Shown here: positions 1 through 5,335 of the stretch, in pieces
Layout of the letters: each line of letters starts with the position of its first letter
Position numbering within the stretch: position 1 is the stretch's first letter
Source: Prevotellaceae bacterium
Lineage (GTDB): Bacteria; Bacteroidota; Bacteroidia; Bacteroidales; UBA932
Length of the DNA: 6,362 bases
Assembly (NCBI GenBank): GCA_031264875.1
Contig: JAISDK010000049.1
Span: 1-6,362 of the forward strand
Direction: 5' to 3'
The notes under the pieces: generated by a model
Seen by the model: only the letters and a program-made list of their open reading frames with translations
Databases searched by the model: none
Told to the model about the DNA's origin: nothing
Program-made: the position numbers and the translations under genes

Positions 1-188
1 CAAGTACTATCTATGCATACATAACAAGTACTATCTATGCATACATAACAAGTACTATCTATGCATACATAACAAGTACTATCTATGCATACATAACAAG
101 GCTACTTATGCATACATAACAAGGCTACTTATGCATACATAACAAGGCTACTTATGCATGCATAACAAGGCTACTTATGCATGCATAA
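1..188. repeat. Tandem array of eight 23-24 bp repeats in three sequence variants
   Basis: Eight head-to-tail units are visible with no spacers. Units 1-4 (starting at 1, 25, 49, 73) are identical 24-mers beginning CAAGTACTATC. Units 5-6 (97, 120) are 23-mers beginning CAAGGCTACTT. Units 7-8 (143, 166) are 23-mers identical to 5-6 except that one A is replaced by G in the right half. All share CAAG at the start and TATGCAT in the middle. In units 7-8 the right half becomes the perfect 14-base palindrome TTATGCATGCATAA (152-165 and 175-188). A further CAA at 189 may be the start of a decayed ninth unit. The first unit begins exactly at base 1, so the array may continue to the left. The repeat has no reading frame of interest. 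Its role is unknown; it could be a minisatellite or a protein-binding array. Confidence 0.95.
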
Positions 189-191
189 CAA

Positions 192-221
192 ACGCTATAG
201 CGTAAACCGGTTATTTTACGC
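192..221. repeat. 12-bp palindrome overlapping a 7-bp-stem hairpin
   Basis: ACGCTATAGCGT at 192-203 is a perfect palindrome. Overlapping it, GCGTAAA (200-206) pairs with TTTACGC (215-221) around an 8-base loop. The two structures share bases 200-203, so they cannot both form on one strand. The hairpin is followed by only a short CTTTTC, so it could be a weak plus-strand terminator for a gene to the left of the window, but the T run is poor. Function is not determined. Confidence 0.6.
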
Positions 222-224
222 CTT

Positions 225-295
225 TTCAGGGTTATTACCATTCGGTCTGAAAGACCTTAAAATCTGAAAGGTAATAGCGACGGCATTACCCTGAA
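225..295. repeat. Nested inverted repeats, possible structured leader or element
   Basis: Three helices can be read by eye. TTCAGGGT (225-232) pairs perfectly with ACCCTGAA (288-295). TATTACC (233-239) pairs perfectly with GGTAATA (270-276). GGTC (244-247) pairs with GACC (253-256) around a TGAAA loop. Together they form one nested structure with a bulge at 277-287. The middle strand GGTAAT can instead pair with ATTACC at 285-290, which competes with the outer helix. The element ends about 90 bases before mtaB and upstream of the candidate mtaB promoter, so it may not be in the mtaB transcript. It matches no RNA family I recognise. Confidence 0.5.
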
Positions 296-354
296 GCGTC
301 ATTCCGGGATACACCCCGCAACACTGTCCGACATGAGGTATAATAAAATTATCA

Positions 355-362
355 TATTTTTG
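355..362 (+). promoter_or_regulatory. Candidate -7 element for mtaB, inside an inverted repeat
   Basis: TATTTTTG matches the Bacteroidota -7 consensus TAnnTTTG and ends 21 bases before the mtaB start codon, which would give a short leader of roughly 15 bases. No TTTG is present at the expected -33 distance, so the promoter is only partly supported. The perfect 8-base arms ACCCCGCA (313-320) and TGCGGGGT (361-368) flank it, the right arm overlapping its last two bases. This could be an operator or a hairpin. Confidence 0.4.
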
Positions 363-383
363 CGGGGTAAAATTTAGTATTAT

Positions 384-1688
384 ATGAGAAGAGTAGCCTT
401 TTACACTTTGGGATGCAAGTTAAATTTTTCCGAGACCTCCGCACTTGCAGGAGTATTCGTCGATAACGGATTTGAGAGAGTAAGCCATTCACAGTTAGCC
501 GACATATACGTAATAAACACCTGCTCCGTCACCGAACAGGCCGACCGCAAATGCCGTCAGGCAATAAGAAAGTTCATACGGCAGTCGCCGAATGCAGTTA
601 TTGCGGTAACAGGATGTTACGCACAGTTAAAGCCCGAAGAAATCGCCTCTGTCGAAGGAGTCGATCTGGTGCTGGGCGCCGACGCCAAGGGAAGATTGTT
701 TGAATACGTCAATAGCATCAGGAACAGGGGTGAAGCGCGGATTTTCTCATGCGAGATAAACAGCGTGGACAGTTTTTTCCAGGCATTTTCGTCGGGCGAC
801 AGAACACGCTCGTTTCTAAAAGTCCAGGACGGATGCGATTACAAATGCGCATACTGCACCATTCCGCAGGCAAGAGGAAAAAGCCGAAATCCGTCCGTAG
901 CCTCAATCGTGGACGAAGCCGTGAAAATTTCATCGCTGGGAATAAAGGAAATAATACTCACGGGAGTGAACATCGGCGATTTCGGACGTTCGGGCAGCGA
1001 AACATTTACCGGCCTGCTGAAAGCCCTCGACAGAGTTGAAGGCATCGAGCGGTTCAGAATTTCGTCCATCGAGCCGAACCTGCTGACAGACGAAGTAATC
1101 GACGTCATCACACACTCTGGAAAATTCCTCCCGCACTACCATATACCCCTGCAGTCGGGCAGCGACAGGATACTGAAACTCATGCGCAGGCGGTATCTCA
1201 CAAAACTGTTCCGTGAAAAGATCAACACGCTGAGAAACATCGATCCGTACACCTTTTTCGGTATCGACGTAATCGCAGGCTTTCCGGGAGAAACTGACGC
1301 GGATTTTGAAGACACATGCCGATTTATTGAAGAAGTGAATCCCGCATGGCTGCATATCTTTCCATACTCCGGACGTCCCGGTACGGACAGCGAGAAAATG
1401 GACGGCAAAGTCGGAAAAGAAACCGTAACGGCAAGAACAGGGCAGCTGAACGGGCTGTGCCGCAGACTTCATCGTGACTTCTACCTCAAAAACGCCGGAC
1501 GGGAAGAACAAGTGCTGTTTGAATCCGCCATAAAGAAAGGAACAATGTACGGATACACGCGAAACTATATCAGGACAGAAATCCCGATAAACAGAGACCT
1601 GGCAGGCAAGATTGTACCCGTCAAGCTGCTCGGCATATCGGACAGTGGAAACATGAACATAAAAATTACAGACAGCAACCGGTTATGA
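384..1688 (+). CDS. mtaB: tRNA t6A37 C2-methylthiotransferase MtaB
   Basis: This radical-SAM enzyme converts N6-threonylcarbamoyladenosine at position 37 of ANN-decoding tRNAs to its 2-methylthio form (ms2t6A), in the cytoplasm. The 434-residue product has the family's three-part layout. The N-terminal methylthiotransferase domain carries the auxiliary cluster cysteines C11, C47 and C78. The radical-SAM domain carries C151-x3-C155-x2-C158 (CDYKCAYC), followed by the TIPQARG stretch typical of the family. A C-terminal TRAM-type RNA-binding region spans about residues 368-434. Length is normal for MtaB (about 430-450). The opening YTLGCKLN fits MtaB rather than MiaB or RimO, which usually start with TxGCQMN or SLGCPKN. 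The ATG at 384 places C11 correctly. The stop overlaps the tatD start by 4 bases (ATGA), so the two are probably translated together. Confidence 0.93.
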   Translation: MRRVAFYTLGCKLNFSETSALAGVFVDNGFERVSHSQLADIYVINTCSVTEQADRKCRQAIRKFIRQSPNAVIAVTGCYAQLKPEEIASVEGVDLVLGADAKGRLFEYVNSIRNRGEARIFSCEINSVDSFFQAFSSGDRTRSFLKVQDGCDYKCAYCTIPQARGKSRNPSVASIVDEAVKISSLGIKEIILTGVNIGDFGRSGSETFTGLLKALDRVEGIERFRISSIEPNLLTDEVIDVITHSGKFLPHYHIPLQSGSDRILKLMRRRYLTKLFREKINTLRNIDPYTFFGIDVIAGFPGETDADFEDTCRFIEEVNPAWLHIFPYSGRPGTDSEKMDGKVGKETVTARTGQLNGLCRRLHRDFYLKNAGREEQVLFESAIKKGTMYGYTRNYIRTEIPINRDLAGKIVPVKLLGISDSGNMNIKITDSNRL

Positions 1689-2461
1689 TTGATACACATG
1701 CACACCTGTACTCGGAAGAATTTGACGCCGACCGTGACAGCGTCATCAAAAGAGCCGTTGAAAGCGGAGTGACACGGCTCGTTATCCCATCGACAGACGT
1801 GAACGACTTCGACGCGATGATGAAGCTTTGCTCCGACTATCCGGAAACATGCCTGCCTGCCGCAGGCCTGCATCCCGTATCGGTTGGACGAGACTATGAA
1901 GACCAGCTGGCCTTCTTCGAAAAACAGCTGGCTGCAAACCGGTTTGCAGCAGTCGGAGAAATAGGAATAGACTGTTACTGGTCGGTAGATTACATTGACG
2001 CGCAGCGCGACGCTTTCGAAAGGCAGGTGAAACTTGCCGCACAGCACAGTTTGCCGGTAATAATACATGCAAGAGATTCGTTTGCCGAGATTTTCTCAAT
2101 ACTCGACCGTATCCACAGTGCAGATACAAAAGGAGTGTTTCACGGATTTTCGGGAACACGGGAAGATTATCTCAAAATCAAGGAATACGGCACATTCAAA
2201 ATAGGTATCGGAGGCGTAATTACATTTAAAAACAGCAAGCTGCCACAGGTTGTGGACATTATTCCCGTGACAGACATGATGCTGGAGACCGACGCGCCTT
2301 ATCTTACTCCCCACCCCTGCAGAGGCAAGCGTAATGAAAGCTCGTATATCCCGCTTATTGCCCGGAAAATTGCAGAGCTGAAAAACATCGGCATGGAGGA
2401 AATCGACCGCATCACTTCCGAAAACGCAGTGACACTGTTCGGAATAACGGGCGCACTGTGA
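1685..2461 (+). CDS. tatD: TatD-family metal-dependent hydrolase (putative DNase)
   Basis: A TIM-barrel hydrolase of the amidohydrolase superfamily. Characterised TatD proteins are metal-dependent 3'-5' exonucleases linked to DNA repair and degradation; the substrate here is inferred from the family. All expected metal ligands can be placed in the 258-residue product: H5 and H7 in the N-terminal DTHAHL, E92 in GEIGID, H128 in VIIHARD, H153 in VFHGFSG, and D203 in LETDAPYLTP. The length is standard (about 255-265). The ATG start lies in the 4-base overlap with mtaB and puts the HxH motif at residues 5-7, as usual. The gene ends 4 bases from the convergent ribE stop, with no terminator hairpin plus T run between them. 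Confidence 0.93.
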   Translation: MIDTHAHLYSEEFDADRDSVIKRAVESGVTRLVIPSTDVNDFDAMMKLCSDYPETCLPAAGLHPVSVGRDYEDQLAFFEKQLAANRFAAVGEIGIDCYWSVDYIDAQRDAFERQVKLAAQHSLPVIIHARDSFAEIFSILDRIHSADTKGVFHGFSGTREDYLKIKEYGTFKIGIGGVITFKNSKLPQVVDIIPVTDMMLETDAPYLTPHPCRGKRNESSYIPLIARKIAELKNIGMEEIDRITSENAVTLFGITGAL

Positions 2462-2465
2462 ACGG

Positions 2466-3059
2466 CTATCCGGAATACCGTTCCGCAAACCGCGCTACAT
2501 ATTTGCCTATTATGTCAAATTCCAGATTCACGGCGCTTCCCTTACGCAGCTCACAGAAATTCGTATGCTCGTATGTATAGGGAATAATCGCGTTCCGGAA
2601 ACTTCCGCTTTTTGAATCTATAACCGTCAGGCTGACGCCGTTCACCGATATCGAACCCTTTTCGACAGTAATATTGCCCTTCGACGCATCATATTCAAAC
2701 GTGTAATACCAGCTTCCGCCGGCTTCCGCAATATCCGTACACACGGCAGTCTGATCCACATGTCCCTGAACCAGATGCCCGTCAAGCAGCCCGTCCATCC
2801 TCATGCTTCTTTCGAGATTAACCCGATCGCCCGTTTCGAGCATTCCGAGATTCGACTTATCCAGCGTCTCCCTGACCGCCGTAACCGTATATTCGTCCCC
2901 GTCAATCCTCACAACAGTAAGGCAAACGCCATTGTGCGCAACGCTCTGGTCGATTTTCAACTCGCCGGCAAACGAACAGCGAACGGTGATATGCATATTC
3001 CCCTGTTCCCTCTCTATTCCGGTAACAATACCTGCTTCTTCAACTATACCTGAAAACAT
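2466..3059 (-). CDS. ribE: Riboflavin synthase, alpha chain
   Basis: Catalyses dismutation of two 6,7-dimethyl-8-ribityllumazine molecules to riboflavin and a pyrimidinedione, the last step of riboflavin synthesis, in the cytoplasm. The 197-residue product shows the expected duplication of two lumazine-binding barrels: residues about 1-97, opening with MFSGIVEE and containing NGVCLTV (C46), and about 98-190, opening with GHVDQ (H100) and containing NGVSLTV. A C-terminal FDIIGKYVAR (D182) provides the conserved aspartate and the trimerisation helix region. Length is close to typical (about 200-215). The MFSGIVEE start is the family's usual N-terminus and fixes the ATG. The gene follows the exported-protein gene by 20 bases on the same strand and likely shares its promoter. 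Other rib genes are absent from the window. In other naming schemes this gene is ribC or ribE. Confidence 0.95.
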   Translation of the reverse strand: MFSGIVEEAGIVTGIEREQGNMHITVRCSFAGELKIDQSVAHNGVCLTVVRIDGDEYTVTAVRETLDKSNLGMLETGDRVNLERSMRMDGLLDGHLVQGHVDQTAVCTDIAEAGGSWYYTFEYDASKGNITVEKGSISVNGVSLTVIDSKSGSFRNAIIPYTYEHTNFCELRKGSAVNLEFDIIGKYVARFAERYSG

Positions 3060-3079
3060 AATGATATTTTATAATTAAT

Positions 3080-3658
3080 TTATTTACTGATTCCCCTGTT
3101 TCTTCTTATATCGATTTCGTAATAAACTCTCCCGTTGCCCGATATTGCCGTTTCGGGGATGGCCGAACGCGACTGAACCATTACATCCAATCTGATCTTG
3201 TTCATTTTATCTTCGCCCATCACCGTATTGTTCGCCATGCCGGCAAGCGTTGCCATTCCATAAATCAGCGCCCTGAGAGGATTTTCCCCGATTATGTCCA
3301 GAACACTTTTTTGTGGCGGCAGATTCAGGTTCAGATTCAGCCTCCATGCCTCAAACCTCGGAGCCGTATAATGCAGCAGGCTTTTGGCATCCTCATAACC
3401 CATATACCATGGCGGCAGCATGGAAGGCCGCACGACGCCGGGAATACTCACGGGAATCGCCGGAAATACGCCTTCAACGATCGACCCAGTCTGCAGATCC
3501 GGCTTTTTGACAGTACTTTCGGATACGGCCGTATCGGCCACAACAGAATTGACTACTTGCTGACCGGCAGGCTTCAGCTGTCCCGCAGAAAACAGCGGAA
3601 TATTTACCGCGAACAGTAACACGGTGACTTTACATATATTATAAATCGAAGTATTCAT
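3080..3658 (-). CDS. Exported protein of unknown function
   Basis: I do not recognise this 192-residue protein. Residues 1 to about 25 form a signal peptide: a short polar start with K10, a hydrophobic stretch from V11 to F23, and a small-residue site around S24-A25-G26. There is no cysteine at the cleavage site, so it is not an obvious lipoprotein. The rest is probably periplasmic: a low-complexity linker (about 30-60), a proline-rich stretch (about 65-83, ending LPPWYMGYED), an asparagine/leucine-rich segment LNLNLNLPP (107-115), and a glycine/alanine-rich helix-like segment (about 124-143). A membrane span around 128-142 cannot be excluded. The end is basic (RRNRGISK). A good Bacteroidota promoter lies just upstream on the minus strand, and ribE follows after 20 bases, which supports a real, expressed gene. 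A role in riboflavin metabolism is not implied. Confidence 0.75.
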   Translation of the reverse strand: MNTSIYNICKVTVLLFAVNIPLFSAGQLKPAGQQVVNSVVADTAVSESTVKKPDLQTGSIVEGVFPAIPVSIPGVVRPSMLPPWYMGYEDAKSLLHYTAPRFEAWRLNLNLNLPPQKSVLDIIGENPLRALIYGMATLAGMANNTVMGEDKMNKIRLDVMVQSRSAIPETAISGNGRVYYEIDIRRNRGISK

Positions 3659-3681
3659 ATAACAACCGTAATTTATGCGCG

Positions 3682-3714
3682 CAAAAGTAGAGAAAAATGC
3701 CGTAACCGTACAAA
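3682..3714 (-). promoter_or_regulatory. Promoter for the exported-protein/ribE operon
   Basis: Read on the minus strand, TTTG (3714-3711) is followed after 21 bases by TACTTTTG (3689-3682), a full match to the Bacteroidota -33 TTTG / -7 TAnnTTTG pattern. The -7 element ends 23 bases before the start codon at 3658. It is arranged back to back with the tRNA promoter, the two -33 boxes being only 4 bases apart. Confidence 0.75.
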
Positions 3715-3718
3715 AATA

Positions 3719-3749
3719 TTTGCACAGTAATAAATTATATTTACCTTTG
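3719..3749 (+). promoter_or_regulatory. Promoter for tRNA-Phe
   Basis: TTTG (3719-3722), a 19-base spacer and TACCTTTG (3742-3749) match the Bacteroidota vegetative promoter consensus at the ideal spacing. The -7 element ends 13 bases before the mature tRNA 5' end, so the precursor would have only a very short leader. Confidence 0.85.
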
Positions 3750-3762
3750 CGCCCGGTTTTAA

Positions 3763-3835
3763 GGTACCATAGCTCAGTTGGTAGAGCAAAGGACTGAAAA
3801 TCCTTGTGTCCCCGGTTCGATTCCTGGTGGTACCA
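3763..3835 (+). tRNA. tRNA-Phe (anticodon GAA)
   Basis: All arms of the cloverleaf can be drawn. Acceptor: GGTACCA (3763-3769) with TGGTACC (3828-3834), seven pairs. D stem: GCTC (3772-3775) with GAGC (3784-3787). Anticodon stem: AAGGA (3789-3793) with TCCTT (3801-3805), loop CTGAAAA, anticodon GAA at 3796-3798. The variable loop is GTGTC. T stem: CCCGG (3811-3815) with CCTGG (3823-3827) around TTCGATT; the third pair is a C-T (C-U) mismatch. The discriminator base is A3835. CCA is not encoded (the DNA reads CAG), so it must be added after transcription. The gene stands alone between its own promoter and terminator. Confidence 0.97.
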
Positions 3836-3866
3836 CAGTTAAGTTCAATTACTGAGTAGCGAAACC

Positions 3867-3915
3867 AAAACACCCGCAAAGGAATCCGGTATAACTTCTG
3901 CGGGTGTTTTTTTTT
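3867..3915 (+). terminator. Intrinsic terminator after tRNA-Phe
   Basis: AAAACACCCGCA (3867-3878) pairs perfectly with TGCGGGTGTTTT (3899-3910) around a 20-base loop, and the T run continues to 3915. The GC-rich core is CACCCGCA/TGCGGGTG. It lies 32 bases after the tRNA. The A-rich left flank could let it work in both directions, which would separate the tRNA from the accessory cluster to the right. Confidence 0.9.
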
Positions 3916-4112
3916 GGCATATTCCAAAACAACGGTATGTAAGGATGCGAAACAAGCAAAAACGTAACAGATTACTTACTCATGTTATGCAAATAAAGAA
4001 CAGTAAGACGCTGTCCTCATTCTGTTGTTGATAATTTTTTTTCTTTTGACTGCCAATTCAGAAAAAAGCCACACCTTTGCCAAAATTTCAAGACATAAAA
4101 AATAGAAAGGAA
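3916..4112. other. Non-coding gap before the accessory cluster, with a candidate promoter
   Basis: About 200 AT-rich bases lie between the tRNA terminator and the first cluster gene. The only regulatory-looking signal is TTTG at 4045-4048 followed by CACCTTTG at 4072-4079. This matches the Bacteroidota pattern at 7 of 8 positions of the -7 element, with a somewhat long 23-base spacer. It would start transcription near 4085, just before the ATG at 4113. A short inverted repeat (CTTACT 3975-3980, AGTAAG 4002-4007) is probably chance. No copy of the tRNA 3' end is seen here. Confidence 0.45.
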
Positions 4113-4295
4113 ATGAAATTCACAGAACGGATTACACGGTTACGAGAAGAATCTCAAATGCCACATCGACAATTTGTCGCGCCTTTGGAAACAGATACGG
4201 CTACCTGCAAAGTGTTGAATATTGTAAAACGCGAGGATGAATTGCTACGGACGATAAATGAAATAATTAAAAATTTAGGAGGTGCATTATGCTAA
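4113..4295 (+). pseudogene. Shortened XRE-type helix-turn-helix regulator, recognition helix missing
   Basis: A 60-residue frame. Residues 1-32 (MKFTERITRLREESQMP...ETDTATC) resemble the start of Bacteroidota XRE regulators, in which a stretch like LREESQMPQRQLAAALEIDTATY is normally followed by CKIEKGxR and then the rest of the DNA-binding domain. Here the frame passes directly from T-A-T-C-K to VLNIVKREDELLRTINEIIKNLGG, a helical, charged tail. The recognition helix and about 40 or more residues seem to be missing without loss of frame. Full-length relatives have about 95-115 residues (from memory). The ATG at 4113 is preferred: AAAGGAA lies just upstream, and the TTG at 4077 falls in the candidate promoter. 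The stop overlaps the nuclease start by 7 bases, so even a non-functional product could feed ribosomes to the next gene. It could also be a genuine small protein. Confidence 0.6.
4277..4283 (+). promoter_or_regulatory. Strong Shine-Dalgarno site for the nuclease gene
   Basis: AGGAGGT stands 5 bases before the ATG at 4289. It is a near-perfect anti-16S match, unusual because most Bacteroidota genes lack a Shine-Dalgarno site. It lies within the last codons of the upstream frame and encodes part of its L-G-G tail. It fixes the nuclease start. Confidence 0.75.
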
Positions 4296-5335
4296 TCAAT
4301 AACAATGAATATTTTGAAATTCTGAACAACATTAAAAAACAAATTCGCAATGCCCAATACAGGGCTGTGCTTGGAGTAAATCAGCAGCAGATTTTACTCT
4401 TTTGGAATATCGGTAAAATCATTATTGCCAATACTAAATACGGAAGTAAATTTATTGATAATCTGGCAAGAGATATTAAAACAGATTTTCCAAATCAAAA
4501 AGGTTATTCCGTGAGGAATCTGAAATATATGCGGAGATTCGCTGAACTTTGCCATGATGAGCAAAAAGTGCAGGCACTGTCTGCACAATTGAGTTGGTCG
4601 CATAATGTAGAATTGTTTAACAAAACAAAAAGTCTTGCAGAATACGAATGGTATGCCATGCAAACGATCGAAAACGGCTGGTCGTTAAGTGTTTTAGAAA
4701 ACCGTATCGAACTGAAAACTTTCGAACGCCAGGCAATTACAGACAAAGTAAGCAATTATGAGCGTCTATTACCCAAATCTCAAAGTAAATTAGTACTCGA
4801 AACCCTCAAAAGTCCTTTCGTTTTTGATTTTATTGAAAAAAGGAACGGAATTATTGAACGCGAAATTGAAAACGAACTTGTTGCCAACATTGCAAAAACA
4901 CTGCTCGAACTCGGCACTGGCTTTGCTTTTGTAGGCGAACAGTACCATTTGGAAATTAGCGATAAGGACTATTACATAGACCTGCTGTTTTATCATACAA
5001 AATTGCGCTGCTATATTGTGATAGAACTCAAAGACACCGAGTTTAAGCCCGAATATGCGGGAAAACTCAATTTCTATCTCTCTGCCATTGACGACATCTT
5101 GAAGCACCCGCAAGACAATTCCACAATAGGCATTATGCTCTGCAAAACAAGAGATAAGCTGACTGCGGAATATGCCCTGAAAGATATAAACAAACCGATA
5201 GGCGTAAGCGAATACAAGTTAAGCGATTTTGTGCCTGCCGAATACGTCGATACCTTGCCAAGCGCCGAAGACATTGAAAAGAGAGTAAAAGCAAAGTTAG
5301 ATATTAGAGACTTGGAAGGAAACAGCGATGAATAA
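4289..5335 (+). CDS. DUF1016/YhcG-type PD-(D/E)xK nuclease-family protein
   Basis: The 348-residue protein matches the YhcG layout. An N-terminal DUF1016 helical domain (about 5-150) contains the marker stretches LFWNIGKII, GYSVRNLKYMRRFAE and LSWSHNVELFNK. A C-terminal PD-(D/E)xK nuclease-like domain (about 170-325) follows. The likely active-site residues are intact: D231 in YYIDLLFYH, then E246 and K248 in VIELKD, with a preceding acidic helix ELVANIAKTLLELG and the strand VGEQYHLEI. Family members are predicted nucleases and are often found near restriction-modification and other defence genes; the biochemical target is not known to me. Length is standard (about 330-380). The start is set by AGGAGGT 5 bases upstream. 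It overlaps the regulator remnant by 7 bases and the Bro-N/Fic gene by 8 bases (ATGAATAA), implying coupled translation. Confidence 0.9.
   Translation: MLINNNEYFEILNNIKKQIRNAQYRAVLGVNQQQILLFWNIGKIIIANTKYGSKFIDNLARDIKTDFPNQKGYSVRNLKYMRRFAELCHDEQKVQALSAQLSWSHNVELFNKTKSLAEYEWYAMQTIENGWSLSVLENRIELKTFERQAITDKVSNYERLLPKSQSKLVLETLKSPFVFDFIEKRNGIIEREIENELVANIAKTLLELGTGFAFVGEQYHLEISDKDYYIDLLFYHTKLRCYIVIELKDTEFKPEYAGKLNFYLSAIDDILKHPQDNSTIGIMLCKTRDKLTAEYALKDINKPIGVSEYKLSDFVPAEYVDTLPSAEDIEKRVKAKLDIRDLEGNSDE

Noticed and set aside
1..188. CRISPR array
   Set aside because: Units are contiguous with no unique spacers and change in blocks, so this is a plain tandem repeat.
1..188. Plasmid iterons and replication origin
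   Set aside because: Repeat length is near that of iterons, but the neighbours are chromosomal housekeeping genes and no replication initiator or DnaA box cluster is seen.
930..1511. Long open frame antisense to mtaB
   Set aside because: It is a codon-bias shadow of mtaB with no recognisable domain; the plus-strand gene has all expected motifs.
1565..2159. Minus-strand open frames under tatD
   Set aside because: They lie opposite a fully conserved tatD frame and show no domain or start signal.
2462..2485. Terminator between convergent tatD and ribE
   Set aside because: A 5-bp hairpin (CGGAA/TTCCG) exists inside the ribE end, but it has no T run on either strand.
3673..3927. Minus-strand open frame across the tRNA
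   Set aside because: It runs through the tRNA-Phe gene, both promoters and the terminator, so it cannot be a real protein gene.
4077..4112. TTG at 4077 as the start of the small regulator frame
   Set aside because: It overlaps the candidate -7 element and lacks similarity to XRE proteins; the ATG at 4113 gives the expected MKFTERI-type start.
3836..4112. Attachment site formed by a duplicate of the tRNA 3' end
   Set aside because: I found no second copy of the T-arm or acceptor sequence in the window.
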